Of a stretch of DNA of 25,083 nt, positions 1 through 7,351 are shown in pieces. The stretch lies in the NCBI GenBank assembly GCA_964532485.1, contig CAZHKE010000042.1, forward strand, positions 1-25,083. The letters run 5' to 3'. The position numbers and the translations under genes were made by a program. Under the pieces are notes generated by a model. That model was not told the origin of the DNA. It made no database searches and saw only the letters and a program-made list of their open reading frames with translations. The stretch is from DATBSK01 sp964532485. GTDB taxonomy: Bacteria; Actinomycetota; Acidimicrobiia; IMCC26256; PALSA-555. The number at the start of each line of letters is the position of its first letter. Position 1 is the stretch's first letter.

Positions 1-564
1 CGCCTCGACGCCGAGACCGAGATCGTCTTCACCGAGGCCCGCAAGGCCGGCGTGCGCGATCCCCGCGAGGCCTACGTCTTCGATGCGCTGGTCCGGATCT
101 CCGAGACCACCGCTGGCGAGCGCACCCCCGCGCCGGCGCAGGTGCTCGTCAACGTCGACGCCGACACGCTCGTCGGTGACACCGACCGCCCCGGCGCCCG
201 CTGCGAGATCAAGGGTGTGGGACCGGTCCCGGTCGAGACCGCCCGCGCCTACCTGGGCGAGGGGCTGCTCACGATCCTCGTGAAGAAGGGTGTCGACGTG
301 ACCACCGTCGCCCACGACGCCACCAGGGCCATGCCGACCTCGGTGCGGCGCGCCGTGCTCGCCCGCGACCAGGAGTGCGTCGTCGACTCGTGCTCAGCCG
401 CGGCGAGCCAGATCCACCACGTCGAATGGCGCTCCCGGGGCGGCAAGCACTCCGTGCACAACTGCCGCGGCGTCTGCGACTGGTGCCACCACCTCGTCCA
501 CTACCAGGGCTACCAGCTCGAACCCAACGACGACGGCACGTTCAGACTCCGGGCACCGCCGTGA
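1..564 (+). CDS. DUF222/HNH endonuclease domain protein, 3' part (5' end outside window)
   Basis: The reading frame is open from the first base to the TGA at 562-564, so only the C-terminal 187 residues are present. The visible part has the end of a DUF222-type region (motif CEIKGVGPVPVETAR, then GVDVTTVAHDATR) followed by an HNH nuclease module: CVVDSC, HHVEWRSRGGKHSVHN, then CDWCHHLVH. The paired cysteines and histidines are what an HNH zinc/metal site needs. Proteins of this type (the 13E12 repeat family in mycobacteria) are common, often multicopy, in actinomycetes. Their role is not settled, but they are linked to mobile DNA and DNA damage. A second, decayed DUF222 gene lies at the other end of the window. 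The start and any regulatory site are outside the window. Confidence 0.9.
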   Translation, partial: RLDAETEIVFTEARKAGVRDPREAYVFDALVRISETTAGERTPAPAQVLVNVDADTLVGDTDRPGARCEIKGVGPVPVETARAYLGEGLLTILVKKGVDVTTVAHDATRAMPTSVRRAVLARDQECVVDSCSAAASQIHHVEWRSRGGKHSVHNCRGVCDWCHHLVHYQGYQLEPNDDGTFRLRAPP

Positions 565-596
565 TCGCAAGCGCGTCCTGAATCAGGCAGTACGTC

Positions 597-1562
597 CTAT
601 CCAGGCAGGGCGGCGCGTAGCGCGCTCGCAGCGTCGCGAGGGTCGACCGTGTTGACGAGGATCGCGGTGCCCATCTCGAAGCCCGCGACGACCGACGTGC
701 GAACGGCGATCGAGATCCACCAGTGGTATTCGACGTCGTCGTGCGCCGGTCCGTTGTGCACGACCACGTTGTAGGGCGCGCGCCCGTCCGCGGTGTCGAG
801 CACTCGACCGAGCGCGGCGAGGACGTCGCGCAGGACGAGGGCGACGCCGAAGATCTGGCCGTCGGACGCGTCCTCGAAGCGCGTGCCGGCGGCGGTGGCC
901 GCGATGCGCGTCTCGAAAGGCGACGCGGCCCCATGGGGGCACCAGGCCTGCACGGCGCCCCCCGACACGACGGTCTGGTGATCGTCGGCCTCGGCCTGGT
1001 CGGCGAGCACGGGGTCGGACGCCGCCGCGGCGTAACGATCGACCGCGACCGTGACCGCGGGCGGCACGAAGTCGACCGCGAGGAGCTGCGCGTGGGGGTG
1101 CTCGATGGATGCCCCCGCGGCCTTCCCCTGGTTGATCAGCACCTGGGAGTGCGCATGACCAGCGGTCGCCTGGGCCCGCGCACGGTCGCGCAGCACGACG
1201 AAGACGTCGATCGCTCGGTCGTCCGCGAGATCGCCGAACGTCGCGTCGTGCTCGGGTGAGAGGATCGCCACCTCGTGAGCACCGCTCGCGCCTGGCCCGG
1301 CGTCTGCACCGCCGACGATCGGGTAGAGGTTCGGCACGACGCGCACCTGCCAGCCCGGCCCGTCCGCCGGCCCGCCAGCCGGTGTCGGCGGGATGCGCGC
1401 CACCTCCGGCGGCGTCTCGGCTTCATGTCCAGGGCAGAAGGGACACGATGTCGACCCGCCACGGGCGGCGCGGGTGCGTGCGTGCGTGTCCGGACGGGCG
1501 CCGCGCCCCGGGGCGAGCAGCACGAGACGACCGGTGAGCAGGTCGTGGCGCAGCTCGGACAC
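597..1562 (-). CDS. galT: Galactose-1-phosphate uridylyltransferase
   Basis: This 321-residue protein matches the GalT family, which exchanges UMP between UDP-glucose and galactose-1-phosphate in the Leloir pathway. The N-terminal CPFCPGHE (C40, C43) is the metal-binding motif. The catalytic HPH triad is at 155-157 in the context SIEHPHAQLLA, where the middle histidine carries the UMP. The C-terminal half has the second HIT-like fold, with an EYHWWISI segment. The GTG start at 1562 is supported by an AGGAG ribosome binding site six bases upstream. It is convergent with the HNH gene and divergent from the quinone reductase. A GalE-like epimerase lies 14 kb away at 15218, so the two are not in one operon. 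A relaxed-specificity nucleotidyltransferase of the same superfamily is possible. Confidence 0.88.
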   Translation of the reverse strand: MSELRHDLLTGRLVLLAPGRGARPDTHARTRAARGGSTSCPFCPGHEAETPPEVARIPPTPAGGPADGPGWQVRVVPNLYPIVGGADAGPGASGAHEVAILSPEHDATFGDLADDRAIDVFVVLRDRARAQATAGHAHSQVLINQGKAAGASIEHPHAQLLAVDFVPPAVTVAVDRYAAAASDPVLADQAEADDHQTVVSGGAVQAWCPHGAASPFETRIAATAAGTRFEDASDGQIFGVALVLRDVLAALGRVLDTADGRAPYNVVVHNGPAHDDVEYHWWISIAVRTSVVAGFEMGTAILVNTVDPRDAASALRAALPG

Positions 1563-1568
1563 ACGATG

Positions 1569-1573
1569 CTCCT
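1569..1573 (-). promoter_or_regulatory. Shine-Dalgarno site for galT
   Basis: AGGAG on the minus strand is six bases before the GTG at 1562 and decides that start. Unlike many neighbours, galT has no TANNNT hexamer next to its start. Confidence 0.6.
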
Positions 1574-1618
1574 ATCACGCGGCGGCGCCGCGAGCCCTGC
1601 ACGCGCGGGGTCGCCGCA

Positions 1619-1624
1619 TACCCT
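1619..1624 (+). promoter_or_regulatory. Candidate -10 box (TACCCT) for a leaderless lpdA transcript
   Basis: TACCCT fits the actinobacterial TANNNT -10 pattern and ends six bases before the GTG at 1631. Transcription would therefore begin at or next to the start codon. No Shine-Dalgarno is visible in front of this GTG, and no convincing -35 was seen. Confidence 0.5.
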
Positions 1625-1630
1625 GGTGCC

Positions 1631-2992
1631 GTGTCGACGACCCAGCTCGTCATCATCGGTGCCGGACCCGGCGGGAACACCTGCGCATCCGTCGCGGCGC
1701 AGCTGGGTGCCGACGTGACGCTCGTGGAGCGTGAGGTGATCGGCGGCAGCGCTCATCTCTGGGACTGCATCCCGTCGAAGGCGCTGATCGCGACGGGCGG
1801 CGAGCTCGCCGAGCTCTCTCGAGCGACCGCGATGGGGATCCAGGCCGACGGGCGGCTCGATGCCGACGCGCTCAAGCACCGGATCTCGACGATCGAGTCG
1901 CACCTGCGCACGTCGATCGAGGAGCTGCTCTACTCACAGGGCGTCCGCGTGGTCACCGGCACCGGGCGGCTCGTCGACTCGCACACCGTCGCAGTGGAGA
2001 CCTCCGCGGGCGAGGAGCGCACGACAGCCGACTACATCGTGGTCGCCACCGGTTCCCGCCCCCGCGTCCCCGACTTCGCACCGGTCGACGGCGAACGCGT
2101 GCTGACGACCCGCCACTGCTATCCGCCGCCGGAGATCCCCGACCACGTCGTGATCATCGGGTCGGGTGTGACGGGCGTGGAGTTCGCGCACATGTTCGAC
2201 TCGCTCGGGTCGAAGGTGACGTTGCTCGTGTCGCGCCAGCAGGTGCTGCCCATCAAGGACGCGGAGGTCGCAGCCGCGCTCGAGGAGGCGTTCCTGGAGC
2301 GGGGCGTCACCCTGCTGAAGGGGGCGCGTGCCGACGGCATCCGGCGTGAGCGCGACGGCGTGCTCGTGCACTGCGAGGACGGTCGTGAGGTCGAGGGCAG
2401 CCATGCGGTCCTCGCGGTCGGATCGGTGCCGAACACCGAGGGGCTCGGTCTCGCCGAGGCGGGCGTCGACGTCGACGACCAGGGCTTCGTGCGGGTCAAC
2501 CACAACTGCCTGACGAGCGTGCCCCACGTCTACGCGATCGGCGACATCTCGGGGAACCTGCCCCTCTCGTCGGTCGCGGCGATGCAGGGACGCAAGATCG
2601 CCGAGCACCTGATGGGCATGCACAACCGCCCGCACCGCAACCTCGACTATGGCAAGGCAGCCTCGGCCGTCTTCACCGAGCCGGAGATCGCCGACGTCGG
2701 GCTCGCGGAGGCGGAGGCGTTCGCGTCGGGGCGCAAGATCCGAGTGACGAAGGTGCCCTACAGCGCGAACGCGAAGGCGCTCATCAAGGGCGACCCCCGC
2801 GGGTTCGTGAAGATCCTGTCCGACCCTGCGACCGGCGTGGTGCTCGGCGGATCGATCGTCGGGCGCAACGCGGCCGAGCTGATCGGGATCCTCGCGGTGG
2901 CCGTGACGAACGGGCTCAAGGTGATCGACATCGTCGACTCGCTGCTCGTGCATCCCACGATCAGCGAGTCGCTGGCCGACGCCGCTTCCTGA
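1631..2992 (+). CDS. lpdA: NAD(P)H-quinone dehydrogenase, LpdA-type flavoprotein disulfide reductase homologue
   Basis: This 453-residue protein has the pyridine nucleotide-disulfide oxidoreductase layout: FAD-binding GAGPGGNTCAS (10-20), a central NAD-binding IIGSGVTGVEF, a second FAD motif VYAIGDISG, and a C-terminal dimerisation domain with HPTISES. The usual redox pair CxxxxC is broken. The sequence reads GGSAHLWDCIPSK, so the first cysteine is alanine (A41) and only C46 remains. Mycobacterial LpdA (Rv3303c) has the same loss and acts as an NAD(P)H quinone reductase rather than a lipoamide dehydrogenase, so I follow that assignment. The GTG start is chosen because it sits six bases after a TACCCT hexamer and immediately before the Rossmann strand. 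It is monocistronic and divergent from galT. Confidence 0.85.
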   Translation: MSTTQLVIIGAGPGGNTCASVAAQLGADVTLVEREVIGGSAHLWDCIPSKALIATGGELAELSRATAMGIQADGRLDADALKHRISTIESHLRTSIEELLYSQGVRVVTGTGRLVDSHTVAVETSAGEERTTADYIVVATGSRPRVPDFAPVDGERVLTTRHCYPPPEIPDHVVIIGSGVTGVEFAHMFDSLGSKVTLLVSRQQVLPIKDAEVAAALEEAFLERGVTLLKGARADGIRRERDGVLVHCEDGREVEGSHAVLAVGSVPNTEGLGLAEAGVDVDDQGFVRVNHNCLTSVPHVYAIGDISGNLPLSSVAAMQGRKIAEHLMGMHNRPHRNLDYGKAASAVFTEPEIADVGLAEAEAFASGRKIRVTKVPYSANAKALIKGDPRGFVKILSDPATGVVLGGSIVGRNAAELIGILAVAVTNGLKVIDIVDSLLVHPTISESLADAAS

Positions 2993-3046
2993 CGCTTCGC
3001 CGCGCGGGACTCACCTTGCCATCCGCTGCTCCCGCTCCGAGGTCGA

Positions 3047-3874
3047 TCAGGCGAGCAGCTCGCCCTCCCAGATGGTGACCGCTCGGCCCTCGAGCGTCAC
3101 GCGTCCGGGGCTCGGCTCGTCGACGCGGATCCGGACGATGCCGGTTCTCCTGCTGAGCTGCTTGCCGGTGAGGTGAGCCTTCTGGAGCTTGTCGGCCCAC
3201 CAGGCGGCGAGGCTGGTATGGGCGCTGCCGGTGACGGGATCCTCGGTGATGCCGTGTCGGGGGGCGAAGTAGCGGGACACGAAGTCGACGCCAGGCTCTC
3301 GGGCGCCGGCGGTCACCGTGACGGCTTCGACGCCTTCCACCTTCGCGAGCGCGTCGGCGTCGACCGCGAGCCGGGCGACGGTCGCCTCGTCGTCGAGCTC
3401 GGCGATGTGGTGGAGGTCGTTGACGCCGACGGCCACGGGCTCCGTGCCGAGCGCCGCCGCCAGACCTGGCGGCGGCGGTATCAGCCGCGACGGCGCCGCG
3501 GGGAAGTCGAGCGCGACACCGCCGGCGGTGCTGGTCGCGATCAGGACGCCACGCCGGCGCGTGTTGAAGCGCACGGGTTCACCGCGCTGCACGCGTCCCG
3601 TCTCGTAGAGGACGTGGGCGCTCGCGAGCGTCGCGTGGCCGCACAGCTCGACCTCTTGCGTCGGTGTGAACCAGCGCAGGCCGAGCTCGTCGCCGCCATC
3701 GGCGGCGGCCGGACCGACGAACGCGGTCTCCGAGAGGTTGAGCTCCGCGGCGATTGCCTGCATGCGCGGCTCAGCGAGCGGCGCGTCGAGGAGGCAGATC
3801 GCCGCTGGGTTGCCGGCGAAGGGCTCATGGGTGAACGCGTCGACGCAGAAGAGCGGTGTGCCGGCGCGCGTCAC
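3047..3874 (-). CDS. PhzF family epimerase/isomerase
   Basis: This 275-residue protein has the PhzF hallmarks: the opening DAFTHEPFAGNPAAICLL, the catalytic glutamate in LNLSETAFV (E49), the ELCGHATLASAHVL segment, and DPVTGSAHTSLAAWW near residue 210. The family has two diaminopimelate-epimerase-like domains and isomerises small amino or hydroxy acids; the natural substrate is unknown for most members. There is no phenazine cluster here, so a phenazine role is not implied. The GTG start at 3874 overlaps the stop of the upstream carboxylase gene by four bases (GTGA), so translation is probably coupled to accA. Why a PhzF protein is tied to acyl-CoA carboxylase is not evident. Confidence 0.85.
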   Translation of the reverse strand: MTRAGTPLFCVDAFTHEPFAGNPAAICLLDAPLAEPRMQAIAAELNLSETAFVGPAAADGGDELGLRWFTPTQEVELCGHATLASAHVLYETGRVQRGEPVRFNTRRRGVLIATSTAGGVALDFPAAPSRLIPPPPGLAAALGTEPVAVGVNDLHHIAELDDEATVARLAVDADALAKVEGVEAVTVTAGAREPGVDFVSRYFAPRHGITEDPVTGSAHTSLAAWWADKLQKAHLTGKQLSRRTGIVRIRVDEPSPGRVTLEGRAVTIWEGELLA

Positions 3875-5640
3875 TCGATGACGACGAGCACGTCGCCGGT
3901 GCCGACGGTGTCGCCGGCGCCGACTCGGACCTCCTGCACCGTGCCGGGCGCCTCCGCGTTGATGTGGTTCTCCATCTTCATGGCCTCGAGCACGAGGATG
4001 GCCTGGCCGGCCTCCACCGTGTCGCCGACCGCGACCATCACCTTCACGATCGTGCCCTGCATCGGTGCAGCGATCGTGCCGCTTCCCGCGCCGCCTCCGC
4101 TGCTCGCCACGGGTCGCGGCCTGCTGCGGCGGGCAGCACCGCCGCTGTCGGCTGCGCCGGCCGGGGCGTCGGGCATCCAGAGCTTGACCTCGAAGCGCTT
4201 GCCGTCGACCTCCACGGGGACCACTCGCTCGATGCGCTCCTCGGCCGGCTCGGCATCAGGCACCGCGGGAGGAGCCGACGCGACGGCAGCCGCGAACGCG
4301 CTCTGGTCGAAGTCGTTCTCGACCCACTTGGTGGAGTGCTCGCCGTTGCGGAAGTCGTCGTGGGCGAGCAGCGCCTCGTGCGCCGGGATCGTCGTGCGAA
4401 CACCGCCGACCTCCATCTCGCGCAGCGCCCGCAGCGCGCGACTCGTGGCGGTGGAACGGTCGGGTGCCCAGACGACCAGCTTGCCGATCAGGTTGTCGTA
4501 GTACTGCGAGACCGTGTCGCCCTCGTCGTAGCCGCCGTCCCAGCGGACGCCGGGCCCGGTCGCGACGCGCAGTCGGGTGATCGTGCCGGGCGACGGGAGG
4601 AAACCCTTCGCCGGGTCCTCGGCGTTGATCCGGCACTCGATCGCGTGGCCGCGGCGGACGATGTCGTCCTGGGCGAACGAGAGCCGCTCACCGGTGGCGA
4701 TCCGGAGCTGCTCCGCCACGAGGTCGAGGCCGGTGACCTCCTCGGTGACGCAGTGCTCCACCTGCAGGCGCGTGTTCATCTCGAGGAACCAGAACTCGCC
4801 GTCCTGGTACAGCATCTCGACGGTGCCCGCGTTGACGTAGCCGCACCCCTTCGCGACCTTCACCGCGGCCGCGCCCATCGCGGCACGGACGTCGTCGCTG
4901 ATGCCGGCCGCCGGCGTCTCCTCGATCAGCTTCTGGTGACGACGCTGGGTCGAGCAGTCGCGCTCGCCCAACCACACCGCGTCGCCGTGGGCGTCGCAGA
5001 AGATCTGCATCTCGATGTGGCGCGGGGCGGTGAGGTAGCGCTCCAGATACGCCTCCGGGCGGCCGAAGTACGCCTCCGCCTCGCGGGCCGCCGACTCGAG
5101 CGCGCCGACAGCTCCGTCGGCGCTCTCGCACACACGCAGCCCCTTGCCACCGCCACCGAACGCTGCCTTGATGGCGACGGGCCAGCCGAACTCCTCACCG
5201 AACGCGACGACATCCGAGACGTCGGTGATCGGCTCGAGGGTTCCCGGGACCGCGGCAACGCCGGAGGCAGCGGCGGCCTTGCGCGACGAGATCTTGTCGC
5301 CCATGACCTCGATGGCCTCGGGCGGCGGTCCGACCCAGGTCGCGCCCGCATCCGCCACGGCGCGCGCGAAGTCGGCGTTCTCGGCGAAGAAGCCGTAGCC
5401 GGGATGCACGCCCTCGGCGCCGCTCCTGTCGATGATCTCGAGGATGCGGGCGGTGTTGAGATAGCTCTCGGCCGCGGTCTTGCCGCCGAGCGCGTACGAC
5501 TCGTCGGAGTAGCGGACGTGCAGGGCGTCGCGGTCGAGGTCGGAGTACACCGCCACCGTGGCGACGCCGAGCTCGCGACATGTGCGCATCACGCGGACCG
5601 CGATCTCGCCACGGTTGGCGATCAAGATCTTCGAGAGCAC
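3871..5640 (-). CDS. accA: Acyl-CoA carboxylase alpha subunit (biotin carboxylase-BCCP fusion)
   Basis: The frame gives 589 residues from the GTG at 5640, which opens directly into the biotin carboxylase signature LSKILIANRGEIAVRVMRTC. The ATP-grasp domain shows AAFGGGGKGLRV and FLEMNTRLQVEHCVTEE. The C-terminal BCCP domain has APMQGTIVKV and the biotinylation motif EAMKMEN with target K555 (codon 3976-3978). The protein fixes bicarbonate onto biotin with ATP and passes it to a carboxyltransferase beta subunit, giving malonyl- or methylmalonyl-CoA, as in mycobacterial AccA3. No beta subunit (accD) is in the window. The frame stays open upstream to 6003, but that part lies antisense to birA and is rejected. 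Divergent birA encodes the ligase that charges it; phzF follows with a GTGA overlap. Confidence 0.93.
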   Translation of the reverse strand: MLSKILIANRGEIAVRVMRTCRELGVATVAVYSDLDRDALHVRYSDESYALGGKTAAESYLNTARILEIIDRSGAEGVHPGYGFFAENADFARAVADAGATWVGPPPEAIEVMGDKISSRKAAAASGVAAVPGTLEPITDVSDVVAFGEEFGWPVAIKAAFGGGGKGLRVCESADGAVGALESAAREAEAYFGRPEAYLERYLTAPRHIEMQIFCDAHGDAVWLGERDCSTQRRHQKLIEETPAAGISDDVRAAMGAAAVKVAKGCGYVNAGTVEMLYQDGEFWFLEMNTRLQVEHCVTEEVTGLDLVAEQLRIATGERLSFAQDDIVRRGHAIECRINAEDPAKGFLPSPGTITRLRVATGPGVRWDGGYDEGDTVSQYYDNLIGKLVVWAPDRSTATSRALRALREMEVGGVRTTIPAHEALLAHDDFRNGEHSTKWVENDFDQSAFAAAVASAPPAVPDAEPAEERIERVVPVEVDGKRFEVKLWMPDAPAGAADSGGAARRSRPRPVASSGGGAGSGTIAAPMQGTIVKVMVAVGDTVEAGQAILVLEAMKMENHINAEAPGTVQEVRVGAGDTVGTGDVLVVIE

Positions 5641-5653
5641 CGCACCCCACAAG

Positions 5654-5680
5654 CGTGTTCTGGGCAAGTCGTGTTCTGGG
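5654..5680. repeat. Direct repeat, CGTGTTCTGGG twice, in the accA-birA divergent gap
   Basis: CGTGTTCTGGG occurs at 5654-5664 and again at 5670-5680, a 16-bp period, within the 74-bp gap between the divergent starts of accA and birA. The copies are exact over 11 bases. They could be two half-sites of an operator for a regulator of biotin or acyl-CoA metabolism, or a chance local duplication. BirA here has no DNA-binding domain, so it cannot be the repressor. Confidence 0.55.
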
Positions 5681-5701
5681 ACGTGCCGCTGAGGAACGCC
5701 G

Positions 5702-5707
5702 TATCCT
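5702..5707 (+). promoter_or_regulatory. Candidate -10 box (TATCCT) for a leaderless birA transcript
   Basis: TATCCT ends seven bases before the ATG at 5715, close enough for transcription to begin on the start codon. No Shine-Dalgarno is visible. A clear -35 was not found at the usual distance. Confidence 0.5.
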
Positions 5708-5714
5708 ACGGGCG

Positions 5715-6485
5715 ATGGCCGAAGGCCCGGCGACTCGGGACTGGGCACCGCCTCGGCCCGACGGCTGGTCGGTCGAGCACGTCGCCTCCGTCGACTCGAC
5801 GAACCGCTGGCTGCTCGACGCCGCCCGAGGCGGTGCGGCCGCGGGCCTCGTGGTCGTCGCCGACCACCAACACGCCGGGCGGGGAAGGCGGGACCGCTCG
5901 TGGGAGTCGGCGCCGGGCGAGTCGCTGCTCGTCTCGGTGCTCCTCCGCCCGGAGCTCCCGGTCGACCGCGTGCACGTCGTGACGATCGCCGCCGCAGTCG
6001 CACTCACCGACGCCGTGGAGCACACGGCCGGCGTCGTCGCACGACTCAAGTGGCCCAACGACCTGCTCGTCGGTGAGCGGAAGCTCGCGGGGCTGCTCGC
6101 CGAAGCCGAGGTCGTGAGTGGCGACGTGCGCGCGGTCGTCGTGGGCGCCGGCTGCAACCTGGCGCAACGCACGTTCCCCGAGCCGTTCGCGAAGCTTGCG
6201 ACGTCGTGCGCGATCGAGGCCGGGGAGGCGCCGGACCGCGACGTCGTGCTCGACGCGTTCCTCGCGGGCCTCGGCGAGCGACTCGACGCGCTCGGCGCCG
6301 TCGTCGCCGAGTACCGCAATCGCCTCGCGACGCTCGGTCAGGACGTGCGTGTCGAGCTCGACAAGGGCGTCGTGGAGGGAACCGCGACCGACCTCGACGC
6401 TCTCGGACGGCTCGTCGTCACGCCCAGAGGCGGTGCGTCGGTCGTCGTCAGCGCCGGAGACGTCGTGCACCTCCGCCCCGGCTGA
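5715..6485 (+). CDS. birA: Biotin-[acetyl-CoA carboxylase] ligase, monofunctional
   Basis: This 256-residue protein activates biotin with ATP and attaches it to the BCCP lysine. It shows DSTNRW (27-32), the adenylate-binding GRGRRDRSW (55-63), KWPNDLLVGERKLAG (112-126), and a C-terminal SH3-like domain ending VVVSAGDVVHLRPG. It begins almost directly with the catalytic domain, so the helix-turn-helix domain of bifunctional E. coli-type BirA is missing and this is a class I ligase without repressor activity. The ATG at 5715 is preferred over upstream in-frame starts that run into accA, because it follows a TATCCT hexamer by seven bases. It is divergent from accA, its likely substrate gene, and convergent with pabC. 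Confidence 0.92.
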   Translation: MAEGPATRDWAPPRPDGWSVEHVASVDSTNRWLLDAARGGAAAGLVVVADHQHAGRGRRDRSWESAPGESLLVSVLLRPELPVDRVHVVTIAAAVALTDAVEHTAGVVARLKWPNDLLVGERKLAGLLAEAEVVSGDVRAVVVGAGCNLAQRTFPEPFAKLATSCAIEAGEAPDRDVVLDAFLAGLGERLDALGAVVAEYRNRLATLGQDVRVELDKGVVEGTATDLDALGRLVVTPRGGASVVVSAGDVVHLRPG

Positions 6486-6499
6486 GGCGCGCGGCACTC

Positions 6500-7351
6500 T
6501 CAGGGGTCGGTGTCGCGCGCGACGAGAGCCGCGAAGCCCTTCGCGAGCCGGTCGCTGATCGGCCCCCGAGTGGTTGGCAGCGCCCGGCCGTCGACGTCGG
6601 AGATGGGCTGGACCTCGCGAGTGCTCGACGTGAGGAACGCCTCGTCGGCCTCGGCGATCGCAGACGCCGCCAGCGCGCGCTCGTCCGCGTCGATGCCGAG
6701 CTCGGGGCAGAGCTCGAGCACGAGTGCGCGGGTCACGCCGAGCAGGCAGCCGGAGTCGCCGGGCGGCGTGAGGAGCGTCATGTCGTGGACGACGAACACG
6801 TTCGACCCGGTCGCCTCGCACAGCTCACCGCGCGTGTTCAAGAAGATCGCCTCGGTCGCCTCGCGCTCGTGCGCGTACGCGAGTGCCCGCACGTTCTCGG
6901 CGTAAGAGATCGTCTTCAGGCCACTCGTGGCGCCGCGCTCGTTGCGAGGCCACGGCACGGTGACCACGCGCTCCGAGGGCGGCCACTCGCGCGCCTCGCT
7001 CACGGCCACGATGACGGTGGGCGTGCCGCCGCCGCGCTCCGACCCGAGCGGCGACGGCCCGCCCGTCACCGTGATCCGCAGCCGGCCCTCGCGGAGGCCG
7101 TTGCCGGTGATCACCGTGTCGGCGGCGCGGCGCAGCGCGGCGCCGTCGGGGACCTCGAGTCCGAGCCCGGACGCCGACGATCCGAGCCGCTCCAGGTGCC
7201 GGCGCCACGCGAACGGCACCCCGCCGTACACGCGCAGGGTCTCGAACACCCCGTCGCCGACGAGGAGGCCATGGTCGAACGGCGAGACGCGCGCCTGGTC
7301 GACCGGTGTCAACGCGCCATCGATCCAGACGACCGCAGCGTCAGAGCTCAT
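6500..7351 (-). CDS. pabC: Aminodeoxychorismate lyase (fold-type IV PLP enzyme)
   Basis: This 283-residue protein belongs to the fold-type IV PLP family (PabC, BCAT, D-amino acid transaminase). It has the N-terminal SPFDHGLLVGDGVFETLRV, the PLP lysine in GLKTISYAENV (K146), and the phosphate-binding ATGSNVFVV segment. Sequence alone does not separate PabC from branched-chain aminotransferases, but the gene begins inside the stop of pabB (ATGA overlap at 7348-7351). That pairing argues for release of pyruvate from 4-amino-4-deoxychorismate to give p-aminobenzoate for folate. The gene ends 14 bp from the end of convergent birA, with no obvious terminator between. Confidence 0.85.
   Translation of the reverse strand: MSSDAAVVWIDGALTPVDQARVSPFDHGLLVGDGVFETLRVYGGVPFAWRRHLERLGSSASGLGLEVPDGAALRRAADTVITGNGLREGRLRITVTGGPSPLGSERGGGTPTVIVAVSEAREWPPSERVVTVPWPRNERGATSGLKTISYAENVRALAYAHEREATEAIFLNTRGELCEATGSNVFVVHDMTLLTPPGDSGCLLGVTRALVLELCPELGIDADERALAASAIAEADEAFLTSSTREVQPISDVDGRALPTTRGPISDRLAKGFAALVARDTDP

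Noticed and set aside
577..587. CCTGA-A-TCAGG as a terminator between the HNH gene and galT
   Set aside because: The arms are five bases with a one-base loop, too weak and tight for a terminator.
3050..3064. Palindrome GGCGAGC-A-GCTCGCC as an lpdA/phzF terminator
   Set aside because: It has a one-base centre, lies mostly within the last codons of phzF and has no T-run. It cannot form a normal hairpin loop.
3047..3874. PhzF as evidence for a phenazine cluster
   Set aside because: No other phz gene is nearby, and PhzF-fold proteins are widespread outside phenazine pathways.
3856..5982. A 708-codon plus-strand open frame
   Set aside because: It is antisense to accA, which has full biotin carboxylase and BCCP motifs. 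The translation has no recognisable domain.
5641..6003. N-terminal extension of accA
   Set aside because: The open frame upstream of the GTG at 5640 is antisense to birA and Arg-rich. The conserved biotin carboxylase start is reached right after 5640.
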